Under the pieces are notes generated by a model. It saw nothing but the letters and a program-made list of their open reading frames with translations. It did not search any database and was not told the origin of the DNA. A stretch of 15,649 nt of DNA, from assembly GCA_003446315.1 (NCBI GenBank), contig DMBA01000253.1, positions 1 through 15,649 of the forward strand, in the 5' to 3' direction. Numbering within the stretch: position 1 is the first letter of the stretch; the number at the start of each line of letters is the position of its first letter. Below are positions 7,141-14,813 of the stretch, piece by piece. The stretch is from Ruminococcus sp. (GTDB taxonomy: Bacteria; Bacillota; Clostridia; Oscillospirales; Ruminococcaceae). The position numbers were made by a program, and so were the translations under genes.

Positions 7141-7205
7141 ACAAATATCCCTTTGAAAACTCATTTTTCAAAAAGATAAGCAAATATGTGCTTTTTTGAT
7201 TGTAA
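7088..7205 (+). repeat. Dispersed ~118-base repeat, copy A (overlaps 3' end of clp gene)
   Basis: It aligns by eye at roughly 80% identity with 10761-10877 in the same orientation. Shared blocks include CGATGGAT, CATACCCCGCCAAA, CCCTTTGAAA and GCAAATATGTGC. This copy begins inside the clp coding sequence, supplies its stop codon, and continues past it through a hairpin-like segment (TTTGAAAA...TTTTCAAA) and a T-run. Together with copy B it brackets the GH95 gene as a direct repeat. Confidence 0.8.
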
Positions 7206-7231
7206 CTGAAATCAGCACTTCCCGAAAAAAG

Positions 7232-7262
7232 AGCATCGCCCCGGAGCAGCCGAAGCGATGCT
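7232..7262 (-). terminator. Intrinsic terminator of the GH95 gene
   Basis: The minus-strand stem AGCATCGC (7255-7262 read in reverse) pairs with GCGATGCT and extends inward through a C/G-rich core. It is followed by CTTTTTTC. It begins about 10 bases after the stop codon of the fucosidase gene. On the plus strand it is followed by TTTTG, so it may also stop clp transcripts. Confidence 0.85.
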
Positions 7263-7272
7263 TTTGTTATGC

Positions 7273-10200
7273 TTAGATTGCGCAGTTTTGTTTGAGCAGC
7301 GAGAGGTCTACTGCGGTGAGCTTGCCGTCAGCGTTGAGGTCTGCACGTTTGCCCTGCGCTGTGTTCAGCGGTTTGATCCCCAGCAGATGCTGCTGCAGCA
7401 GAACGGCATCCAGTGTGTCGATCGTGCCGTCATCATTGAGGTCGCCGCTGCTGGTCGAAAAGCAGAATTTGTCAATGTTCAGCAGGAAGCCTTCGTCACC
7501 CGTGAACACAAGATAAAGCGTATGGACACCGGATGCTCCCGTGACTGCACAGGAGAAATCCTGCCATGTCTGCCAGCCGTCTGTTCCGGTCACGCTGCAT
7601 TTGCCGATCTCTTTGCCGTCCGGTGCATCCAGCCGCAGCGAGATGGTGCCGCCTTCGGTCGCACTGCCTGCAAGCGCCGAGAATGTATCCGCGCCTGCGC
7701 CGAAATGGATGTTCCGGAATGCGATGTAATCACCGTCTTCGATATAGCCGACATCCATGCCGCCTGTTTCGAGTTCTTCTGTCTGGATGCCATACTGCCG
7801 GTCAAAGGATTCGGCTTCGATGACTTCATATGCACTGCGTGTCGGTTCCGGTTCATCGGAAAGTCCCCAGATTTCCAGCTCGTTGATGATCGGGGTACCG
7901 GCATCATGCTGCGCCGGCGTACCGATCTCGATGCGTGCATAACGGGCTTCGGTCGGCACAATGGTCTTTTCGCAGATGTTTTTGGTGTTGCCGTCTATGC
8001 TGTCTGCGACCGTCCAGTTTTCGCCGTCTTTGCTGAGCATGACCGTGAAGGAACGGGCGTTTTCCAGATATGCGCCGTTTGCGCCGCTGACACCTGCGAA
8101 TTTTACGCCCCAGCGGCAGACCGGATAAACCTTGCCAAGATCGACTTCCAGCAGATTTGCTGTATCGGAGCCTTTCCAAGCAGTTGCTTCGGAGCCGTCA
8201 ACGGCGTATTTCGCATCGCCGGCAGCCGCTGTTGCTTTTTTATTGCGTGCAACATTGCGCAGCGTGCGCGTATCAGTATCCTGAAGTTCGAGCATGCCGT
8301 TGAGCTTGTAAGTTTTGCCGGCTTCGGTATCAAAGGATATGGTCTGACCCTGATAGGATACGGTGCAGACATTGCCGGATTTGGAGGTGATCTCTGCGCT
8401 GACGAGTGTGCCGTTTTCCCATGCCTCATTGACGGTAAAGCCGCCGCGGGCACAAAGACCGTTTGCATGTCCGGTATTCCACTGCTGCGGCAGCGCCGGG
8501 ATCAGCTTGATCTCGTCATTCTGGCTTTGCAGGAGCATTTCTGCGATGCCCGCAGTCAGACCGAAATTGCCGTCGATCTGGAACGGCGGATGTGCGTCCC
8601 AGAGATTGTCATAGAGTCTGCCGTAATTGTTGACCGGAGAGATCAGGAGCTTGACGATGTTGTATGCATGTGCGCCGTCTTCCATTCTCGCCCAGCAATT
8701 GAGCTTCCATGCTTCCGACCAGCCTGTGCCGTCATCACCGCGTGCATTCAGGCTGACAGCCGCCGCCGCTGCTAATTGCGGTGTATTGCGTTTGGAAATC
8801 AACTGACCCGGGAACAGATCATACATATGTGAGATGTGGCGGTTCTTTTCATTTTTTGCATCCCAGTCATATGCCCATTCCTGAATCTGTCCCCAACTGC
8901 CGATGGTATCGGGCTTGATGCGATTGAGTTTTGCATGCAGCACATTGGCAAAGGCATTGGTGCCGTTGAGGGATTCCGATGCTTCAATGACATTGCTGAA
9001 CAGTTCCCGCGTCATGGCGTTGTCCATCGTGACACCGTAACTGCAAGCTGCGCCTTTTCCGCCGCTGGTGCCGGGGGCATTGACTTCCGGCGAAGTGCTG
9101 GGGAAGACCACAGAATAGGTTTGTCCGTCGATTTTGACATCGCGCATGATGGCATTCAGGAACTGTGCGCTGCCGTCCATGATCGGATAAACTTCCTGCA
9201 AATAATCTTCATCCTGATTGAACCGGTATGCGTCATAAAGCATATTGGAGATCCATGCGGCACCGGTCGGCCACATGCCCCATTCGCCGTCGATCGGGCC
9301 GGTGCGGTTCCAGAGATCGGTATTGTGATGCACGACCCAGCCTTCCGAAACGCCGTAGACATCCCTTGCAGTTTGATTGCCCTGCTTTTGCAGTGCTTTC
9401 GCCTTTTCGACGAACGGGCGGAAGCATTCTTCCAGATTGGTGGTCATGGCAGGCCAGTAATTCATTTCATAGTTGATATTGGTGGTATATTTGCAGCCCC
9501 ATGCCGGGTCGCGGAATTTGTTCCAGATGCCCTGCAAATTCATCGGTTCGGAATCTCTGGATGCGGAGATCATCATATATCTGCCGTACTGGAACAGCAC
9601 TTCGGCGAGTTTGGGGTCATTGTTTCTGCCGAAATTTGCAATACGGGCAGGAATGGGTGTCAGATTTTCGCTGCCGTCGCCGCCCAGTTCCACATCCACA
9701 CGGCTGAACAGCTCCTGATAATCGGCGAGATGACTGCTCAGCAGCGCATCATAGGATTTTTCTGCTGCGGCGGCAAGATCGCTTTTCGCCATACCTTTTT
9801 CATCGCCGTTGCAAGTTGCATAGTCGATGAAATTGGTGCGGACAGATGTCAGGACGATGACCGAATCCGCGCCGGAAATGCTGATCTTCCCGCCGCTTGC
9901 GGTCATAGTGCCGCCGCTTGGGATCAGTTTGGTGCGTGTGGAGAACCACACAGCGAACGGCATGCCGTATTCCGAATCGCCGTGTCCGTTCATCACGAGC
10001 GTGTCATTGCCTTCCGTTTCGACCGAGAACTGATCCTTCAGGGAGCAGTCATAGGATGCGGTCAGTGAAACGCCGCCTGCTGTATTGCATGTGATCCGCG
10101 TGACCAGCACCTGATCCGGATGGCTGACAAAACTCTCGCGGTTATATTTCTTTCCGCCGCAGGAATAGGAGCAGCCTGCAATGGCGGTGTTCATGTCCAG

Positions 10201-10701
10201 ATGCCGTTCATAGTCGGTGACATCCCGATGACCGGTATCCAGATTCAGCGTGCCGATGGATTGATATTTTGCCATTCCGCCGCCGATCATACCGGAGCCG
10301 ATCGTTCTGTCTGCGGCGGGGTAATCGCCGGCGAGCATTTGCTGCCAGCATTGTTCCATGGTGTCTGAGGAGACTTTTTTGTTATTGGAGCCGGGGCAGC
10401 CGCTCCAGAATGTTGCTTCATTGAGGTCAAAGCGCTCTGTCGGGCAATTGCCGTAGACCATAGCGCCGATCCGTCCGTTTCCCAGCGGGAGCGCTTTATA
10501 AAAGGATTCGTCATTATCCCATGCATTGCCGGAGAAAGCGGTTCCGGCAGCGCTGTCATAATGCAGAACCAGATCATTGTAATCTTCTTCTGCATATACA
10601 GTTGCGGATTGCAGCGAAACCGGTTTGATTCCGCTGTTTGCTGCGGCACAAAATGCTGCGGCAAGTAAAAAAGCAGAGATTTTTTTTGCGTGCAGGTTCA
10701 T
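7273..10701 (-). CDS. Dockerin-bearing GH95 alpha-L-fucosidase-type glycosidase with CBM32- and CBM6-like domains
   Basis: 1142 residues, secreted. The signal peptide has a likely cut after V-Y-A (about 37). The GH95 domain (about 43-805) opens with L-P-L-G-N-G-R-I-G-A-M (71-81) and L-N-E-A-T-F-W-S-G. By analogy with the inverting 1,2-alpha-L-fucosidase AfcA of Bifidobacterium bifidum (Asn421/Asn423, Glu566, Asp766), the catalytic set should be N408 and N410 in T-N-I-N, E539 in S-T-S-P-E, and D710 in F-Q-I-D-G-N-F-G. Some GH95 enzymes act on alpha-L-galactosides, so fucose is the likely but not certain target. A discoidin/CBM32-like domain follows (about 815-946), then a CBM6-like domain (about 958-1083) and a type I dockerin (1086-1142). 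AAGGGGG precedes the ATG. The gene lies between two copies of a dispersed repeat and downstream of the GH97 gene. Confidence 0.93.
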   Translation of the reverse strand: MNLHAKKISAFLLAAAFCAAANSGIKPVSLQSATVYAEEDYNDLVLHYDSAAGTAFSGNAWDNDESFYKALPLGNGRIGAMVYGNCPTERFDLNEATFWSGCPGSNNKKVSSDTMEQCWQQMLAGDYPAADRTIGSGMIGGGMAKYQSIGTLNLDTGHRDVTDYERHLDMNTAIAGCSYSCGGKKYNRESFVSHPDQVLVTRITCNTAGGVSLTASYDCSLKDQFSVETEGNDTLVMNGHGDSEYGMPFAVWFSTRTKLIPSGGTMTASGGKISISGADSVIVLTSVRTNFIDYATCNGDEKGMAKSDLAAAAEKSYDALLSSHLADYQELFSRVDVELGGDGSENLTPIPARIANFGRNNDPKLAEVLFQYGRYMMISASRDSEPMNLQGIWNKFRDPAWGCKYTTNINYEMNYWPAMTTNLEECFRPFVEKAKALQKQGNQTARDVYGVSEGWVVHHNTDLWNRTGPIDGEWGMWPTGAAWISNMLYDAYRFNQDEDYLQEVYPIMDGSAQFLNAIMRDVKIDGQTYSVVFPSTSPEVNAPGTSGGKGAACSYGVTMDNAMTRELFSNVIEASESLNGTNAFANVLHAKLNRIKPDTIGSWGQIQEWAYDWDAKNEKNRHISHMYDLFPGQLISKRNTPQLAAAAAVSLNARGDDGTGWSEAWKLNCWARMEDGAHAYNIVKLLISPVNNYGRLYDNLWDAHPPFQIDGNFGLTAGIAEMLLQSQNDEIKLIPALPQQWNTGHANGLCARGGFTVNEAWENGTLVSAEITSKSGNVCTVSYQGQTISFDTEAGKTYKLNGMLELQDTDTRTLRNVARNKKATAAAGDAKYAVDGSEATAWKGSDTANLLEVDLGKVYPVCRWGVKFAGVSGANGAYLENARSFTVMLSKDGENWTVADSIDGNTKNICEKTIVPTEARYARIEIGTPAQHDAGTPIINELEIWGLSDEPEPTRSAYEVIEAESFDRQYGIQTEELETGGMDVGYIEDGDYIAFRNIHFGAGADTFSALAGSATEGGTISLRLDAPDGKEIGKCSVTGTDGWQTWQDFSCAVTGASGVHTLYLVFTGDEGFLLNIDKFCFSTSSGDLNDDGTIDTLDAVLLQQHLLGIKPLNTAQGKRADLNADGKLTAVDLSLLKQNCAI

Positions 10702-10760
10702 AGAATATCCCCCTTTGACTGATCGGATTGCGTTTTTTGTTTATGGATCGCTGAATAAAC

Positions 10761-10877
10761 CGGTATCCCGATGGATCCGAAATGGGGCGCTGTCCCATAC
10801 CCCGCCAAAGGAACGGATGTCCCTTTGAAATCCCGTTTTTCGAAAAGAGCGCAAATATGTGCCTTTTTCATTTGTAA
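10761..10877 (+). repeat. Dispersed ~118-base repeat, copy B (in the GH95 leader)
   Basis: The partner of 7088-7205, in the same orientation and about 80% identical by eye with a few single-base gaps. It sits 60 bases upstream of the GH95 start codon, so its minus strand may be part of that gene's leader or promoter region. The open frame that continues clp in copy A runs on past the matching stop position here, so the coding potential is not conserved. Confidence 0.8.
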
Positions 10878-10952
10878 AGGAGAGCAGGGCGCTTCAGAGA
10901 CAGCAGCCCCCGTGATAAATCCGCCGGAGACACGTTCATCAATGGTTTTGTA

Positions 10953-13900
10953 TCATGTGCGGGCGCTTCTTGTCAGGAATTGCATCATAGATCTTGCATC
11001 AGCTTCGGTCACCTTGCCGTCCCGGTTGAAATCGGAAGCGGGATGGAATGTATCAGCGCCGAACAGTTCTTGTTTGAGCATGGTCAGATCTCTTGCGTCG
11101 ATCTTCTGATTGCCGTCCAGATCGCCGTAAAGCAGATCATCTGCGGGCAATGCAAGTGCGATGCGGTCGATGGAAGGTGCAGTGCCGGAATTATTATAGA
11201 GCCGGATGCTGTTTGTGCCGGCTTTCAGTTTTACGGTCACGCTTGCGGCACGAATGCCTTTCCAGTCATTGCGGTTTGCGTAGCAGCCGTCGAGCTGTGC
11301 GGCGAACTGCCCGTTTGCGTCGATCTTGAGCGAACGCGGTTCACCGGAGAGATAATAGATGCGCAGGGTATATTCACCGTCTGCCGGTGCTTCCACATTT
11401 TCGAAGGTCACGCTGCCGTTATTGCTGCCGCCGATATATCCGACAAAGCCTGCATTGGAGCAGTATTTTGCATCCTTTCCGGTCGTGATGACGGCATTGT
11501 TTCCGATCTTTGCAAGCTCCGCTTCATAGCTCTTGTAGTTGGAATACGGAGTGGTGAGATTCATATTGTTTTTGGTCAGCTTGATGACGAAGCCGCCGTT
11601 TTTCAGGAGTTTTTCGGAGATGGTGTCATCCTTGGTCAGACCGGTCAGCACGCGGAGATCCAGTGCAGAGCCGTCTGCGTTATCCGCAAAGATATAGGCA
11701 TTATAGAGGCTGTCATCTTCGCCGATCAGCTCGGAGAGCCGGAACGAAACCGTCCGTGCAGCGAGCGTGGATGCGCCGATATACCAATCCGCACCGCTGC
11801 GGCGTGCCGTGACATTGAATGCCATCGGTCTGCCGTCAATGACATGCATATCATCCCATGCCACCGGAACATCATTGAGCAGGATCAGTGCCGGCGAGCC
11901 TTCATAGGTATAAACGGATTGTGCGAAATGCTGTACGCCGGATTCAATGGTCACGACATCTGCAAGTGCAAAGCCTGCCGTTGCTGCAATGCCGTAGATC
12001 GGAAGACCGGTCGGTGTGAAGTCCGCAGAGCCTGCAACATTGCGCGTGAAGGTATAAGAAACGCGGTTTGCAAGGGACGGTGCTTCGAACCATTTGTAAT
12101 ATTCCGAACCGTTGACCGCTTCATAGGAAACAATGTTCGGATAAGTGCGGCTTTCACCGCGGGGGAGTGTGCAGCCGTGGAACAGCACCATCAGCTTGTT
12201 CTGTGCCGCAATGTCCATGCACCAGTACATCTGCTGCATGGTTTCCTGTGTATCGCTTTCGTAGTAATCGACCTTTACGCCCTTGACACCCAGTGCCGAG
12301 ATGCGCTCGAATTCACGTTTGATCGTTGCCTGATCGAGCAGCGAATAGTAAGGATATGCAGGATTGCCCTGGCTGTCTTTATAGCCGGAATGTCCCTTGT
12401 TGTTGACACCGTACCAGAGCCAGATGCCGATGCCTTTTTCTGCGCCGTAATCGCACAGTTCCTTGATTTTTGCACCGCTGTCATCCCAGAGCGCCCAGCC
12501 GAAGTCAACGCAGACATAATCCCAGCCGTTTTCTGCTGCAAAGTCGATATATTCTTTCTGCATGTGATATTCGACCGGTGAATCGCCGCCGCTGCTCCAC
12601 CATGACCACGCAACTTTACCCGGTTTGACCCAGCTTGTATCGGTCAGGACAGAGGGCGGATTGAGATTCAGCACCAGATCACTGGAAGCCATCTGATCCA
12701 GTGAATCGCCGATGACAACGGCACGCCATGGCGTATGGAAGGAGCCGTTCATGGAGATGCCTTCCACCTTTACGCCGCCTTTGAACCGCAGGCTGTGATA
12801 ATTGCCGAGGAACTGCAATGCGCCTGCACAATACGGATTCGGCTCGTTGAACACATTTGCTTCTGTCACCGTGACCCAGTAATGGTCAGCGATCACGCCG
12901 GTATACGGACAGGAATATGTGGATGATGTTTCGTTGCTGCGATCTTTCGGAAGCTCCACCATATCCCATTCATATGTGGCGTTTGGCCAGTTGCCCCAGA
13001 ATGTGCAGTTGCCGGGGAACATCACCTGTGTTGTTTCCTCTTTGATGGATGCGCCGTGATTGAGGGCATAGCGCACGCCGATGCCGTCATCATAAACGCG
13101 CAGGATCACCGTGAGGATGCTGTCGCCTTTGACCAGCGGGAAGGAGAGCTCATTGTAATGGTCACGAATTGTGACATGTTTGCCGCAGGGCATGGAATAG
13201 GTTTCGTCATGTTCCGTGCGGGACGCATCCGGCGCATCTGTTGAGAAACCGGCGGAAAGATTTTCTGTTGTTGTGACAAGACCCAGCTTAGAGGGCAAAA
13301 TCACCGTATCACCGTTCTTTTCGGTGGAATAATAGAAGCTGCCGCCGCCGCTTGTCCAGAATTTCGTGACCAGTGTGCCGTCCGGCGAGACTGTTTGCAG
13401 CTCCGGCACACTGAGCAGCGGCGTACCGTCCGGAGCAGCGCCTTCTTCCTGTCCGCCGCTGATGCCGACACTGAGCGTATCTGCTTCGAATGTATAAAGA
13501 TATGCAGCATCATCCGGCAGATCTTTCATTTGTGCGGGTGTCAGCGGGTAATCATAAAGGGCGATGTCATCCACGCTGCCCATGAGGTCGTGGTCAGTAT
13601 AAAGCGAATGTCCGATCGCATTATAGATATAGCCGTTCAGCAGCCCTTCGCCGAACAGATTCTGACAGGACGGGATCAGCGCATCTGCGCCGCTGCCTGC
13701 CGTGATCGAAAGCGGATTGCCGTCCAGATGATAAACGGCACCATCCGGCGAATAAGTGACCGTGAGCTGATGCCATGCGGTATCTTTCTCTGCGGAGACT
13801 GTGAAAATGGAACGGTGTGCATCGTCATTTGCAGTGGTGCTGCCGGATCCGGCAAACACGCTGGTGCGGAACAATGTACCGTCATTGAGATCCATGGAAA

Positions 13901-14324
13901 GATCGGGGGAATTGTATCCGTTGGTATTACCGGTGCCCAGCGGAACGGTCGCAAACTGAAAGAGGCGGGTATAATTTTCTGCATCGGCATCGAGCCGGAA
14001 GCGCATGGAGAAGCTGAATCCGTTTGCGCACTTTTCAGAGAACCATGCCGGAAGCTGGAGCCATCCGGCACCGAATGCCTTGCCGCTGAGGTTCAGCACA
14101 TCGGAATTCAGGGTGCTGTCATGCTCGATCCGGGCACCGCTGCCGCGAATAACAGCATCTGCATTTGCGCCGCTGCCCTGATTGCTGACATGGAATCCGG
14201 AAGCGGATGCTGCCGCTGCGGAATGCGGCTTTGAGAATACCGGAAAGCAATTGGTCTGCGTCAGCAAAACGGCTGCCGCTGCTGCGCTGACGGTGCGCAG
14301 CATGTTTCTTTTTCTTTGTTTCAT
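10953..14324 (-). CDS. Dockerin-bearing GH97 glycosidase with N-terminal LamG-like and C-terminal CBM35/CBM6-like domains
   Basis: 1123 residues, secreted. The signal peptide (K-Q-R-K-R-N then an Ala/Val/Leu core) is probably cut near A-S-A at about 40-42. Residues about 44-282 look like a concanavalin/LamG-type sandwich. GH97 follows: N-terminal beta domain about 305-560, TIM barrel about 561-850, C-terminal strands to about 920. Family landmarks include W-S-W-W-S-S-G-G (573-580), V-C-V-D-F-G-W (604-610), V-K-V-D-Y-Y-E-S-D (683-691) and Y-E-A-V-N-G-S-E (734-741). GH97 holds inverting alpha-glucosidases and retaining alpha-galactosidases. An Asp at the barrel position of D686 fits the retaining type, but this needs an alignment. 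A CBM35/CBM6-like domain (about 930-1060) and a dockerin (about 1065-1118) close the protein. The start at 14324 has AGGAGGG 9 bases upstream; the frame continues to 14429 without support. Confidence 0.92.
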   Translation of the reverse strand: MKQRKRNMLRTVSAAAAAVLLTQTNCFPVFSKPHSAAAASASGFHVSNQGSGANADAVIRGSGARIEHDSTLNSDVLNLSGKAFGAGWLQLPAWFSEKCANGFSFSMRFRLDADAENYTRLFQFATVPLGTGNTNGYNSPDLSMDLNDGTLFRTSVFAGSGSTTANDDAHRSIFTVSAEKDTAWHQLTVTYSPDGAVYHLDGNPLSITAGSGADALIPSCQNLFGEGLLNGYIYNAIGHSLYTDHDLMGSVDDIALYDYPLTPAQMKDLPDDAAYLYTFEADTLSVGISGGQEEGAAPDGTPLLSVPELQTVSPDGTLVTKFWTSGGGSFYYSTEKNGDTVILPSKLGLVTTTENLSAGFSTDAPDASRTEHDETYSMPCGKHVTIRDHYNELSFPLVKGDSILTVILRVYDDGIGVRYALNHGASIKEETTQVMFPGNCTFWGNWPNATYEWDMVELPKDRSNETSSTYSCPYTGVIADHYWVTVTEANVFNEPNPYCAGALQFLGNYHSLRFKGGVKVEGISMNGSFHTPWRAVVIGDSLDQMASSDLVLNLNPPSVLTDTSWVKPGKVAWSWWSSGGDSPVEYHMQKEYIDFAAENGWDYVCVDFGWALWDDSGAKIKELCDYGAEKGIGIWLWYGVNNKGHSGYKDSQGNPAYPYYSLLDQATIKREFERISALGVKGVKVDYYESDTQETMQQMYWCMDIAAQNKLMVLFHGCTLPRGESRTYPNIVSYEAVNGSEYYKWFEAPSLANRVSYTFTRNVAGSADFTPTGLPIYGIAATAGFALADVVTIESGVQHFAQSVYTYEGSPALILLNDVPVAWDDMHVIDGRPMAFNVTARRSGADWYIGASTLAARTVSFRLSELIGEDDSLYNAYIFADNADGSALDLRVLTGLTKDDTISEKLLKNGGFVIKLTKNNMNLTTPYSNYKSYEAELAKIGNNAVITTGKDAKYCSNAGFVGYIGGSNNGSVTFENVEAPADGEYTLRIYYLSGEPRSLKIDANGQFAAQLDGCYANRNDWKGIRAASVTVKLKAGTNSIRLYNNSGTAPSIDRIALALPADDLLYGDLDGNQKIDARDLTMLKQELFGADTFHPASDFNRDGKVTEADARSMMQFLTRSART

Positions 14325-14402
14325 ATGATCCCTCCTAAAAATGACATGAAACATATGTCTGTTGTATCGGAGTGGCAGTTCTGCCGCCATTTCCCCATCA
14401 TT

Positions 14403-14431
14403 ATTATAACGTAAAAAAGAAATGCGCACAA
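14403..14431 (-). promoter_or_regulatory. Sigma-A-type promoter of the GH97 gene
   Basis: On the minus strand, -35 TTGTGC (14426-14431), a 17-base spacer and -10 TATAAT (14403-14408), about 80 bases upstream of the start codon. The leader contains a short GGCAG/CTGCC inverted repeat (14374-14385). Whether the downstream GH95 gene is also served from here is unknown, because no clear terminator was seen between them. Confidence 0.7.
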
Positions 14432-14535
14432 TGTGAAAATTGTAGAAAATATGGACAAAGCGAAAGGAAATCGGTTATTTAACAAAACGGGGAGAACGAT
14501 TAAGCGTCTGATACACGAACAGTCATTGTTTTGCC

Positions 14536-14564
14536 TTGTTTTTTTGTTTTTGCTATGGTATAAT
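14536..14564 (+). promoter_or_regulatory. Sigma-A-type promoter of the small frameshifted gene and LURP-one-related gene
   Basis: -35 TTGTTT (14536-14541), a 17-base spacer and an extended -10 TGGTATAAT with TATAAT at 14559-14564, about 30 bases upstream of the first start codon. It is divergent from the GH97 promoter, with about 100 bases between the two -35 boxes. Confidence 0.8.
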
Positions 14565-14595
14565 AGATGTAAGTCCGATATAAGGAGCAAAGCGA

Positions 14596-14800
14596 ATGGA
14601 AAAGCCAAAGAAAAACAAACCATACATGATGTATCTGAAACAATCGCTTACCGCTGTATCAGGTATATCGTGACGGAAAGAATGCAGTCTATTATGAGAT
14701 GATGATATTTGACAGTACATTAGAAGAAGTCGCTGTGGCACTTGCGGTGATCTGCGACCATGTTTCCGACAAGGCGGACAGTACAAGATACAGCGAATGA
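14596..14800 (+). pseudogene. Small gene interrupted by a one-base frameshift (or a +1 recoding site)
   Basis: ATG at 14596 follows AAGGAG at 8 bases and a consensus promoter, yet the frame stops at 14671-14673 after 25 codons. From 14651 the +1 frame reads on as a sensible, charged and mostly helical polypeptide (P-L-Y-Q-V-Y-R-D-G-K-N-A-V-Y-Y-E-M, ..., S-T-L-E-E-V-A-V-A-L-A-V). It ends at TGA 14798-14800, 13 bases before the next gene. Skipping the A at 14650 joins K-Q-S-L to P-L-Y-Q-V and gives one 67-residue product. The family is not recognised. It could be a true pseudogene, an assembly error, or programmed +1 slippage at CTT-A; the codons around it give no obvious stimulator. Tight spacing suggests co-transcription with the downstream gene. 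Confidence 0.6.
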
Positions 14801-14813
14801 GAAAGGATTTGTT

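Noticed and set aside
7258..8775. Long open frame (505 codons) on the plus strand over the 3' half of GH95
   Set aside because: It is antisense to CBM and dockerin modules that are clearly coding on the minus strand, and the translation resembles no protein.
8836..10068. 410-codon plus-strand frame over the GH95 catalytic domain
   Set aside because: It is a shadow of the GH95 coding frame, and the catalytic motifs are all on the minus strand.
10878..10952. Possible terminator between GH97 and GH95
   Set aside because: No stable hairpin followed by T residues was found on the minus strand, so termination or read-through cannot be decided.
10980..12581. 533-codon plus-strand frame over the 3' half of GH97
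   Set aside because: It is antisense to GH97 barrel and dockerin motifs, with low-complexity Cys/Ile/Val composition and no start signals.
14374..14385. GGCAG/CTGCC inverted repeat in the GH97 leader as an operator
   Set aside because: It is only five pairs around two bases, with no second copy elsewhere in the window, so chance is likely.
14325..14429. N-terminal extension of the GH97 frame
   Set aside because: The AGGAGGG site and signal peptide begin at 14324, and the extension would run across the -10 promoter box.
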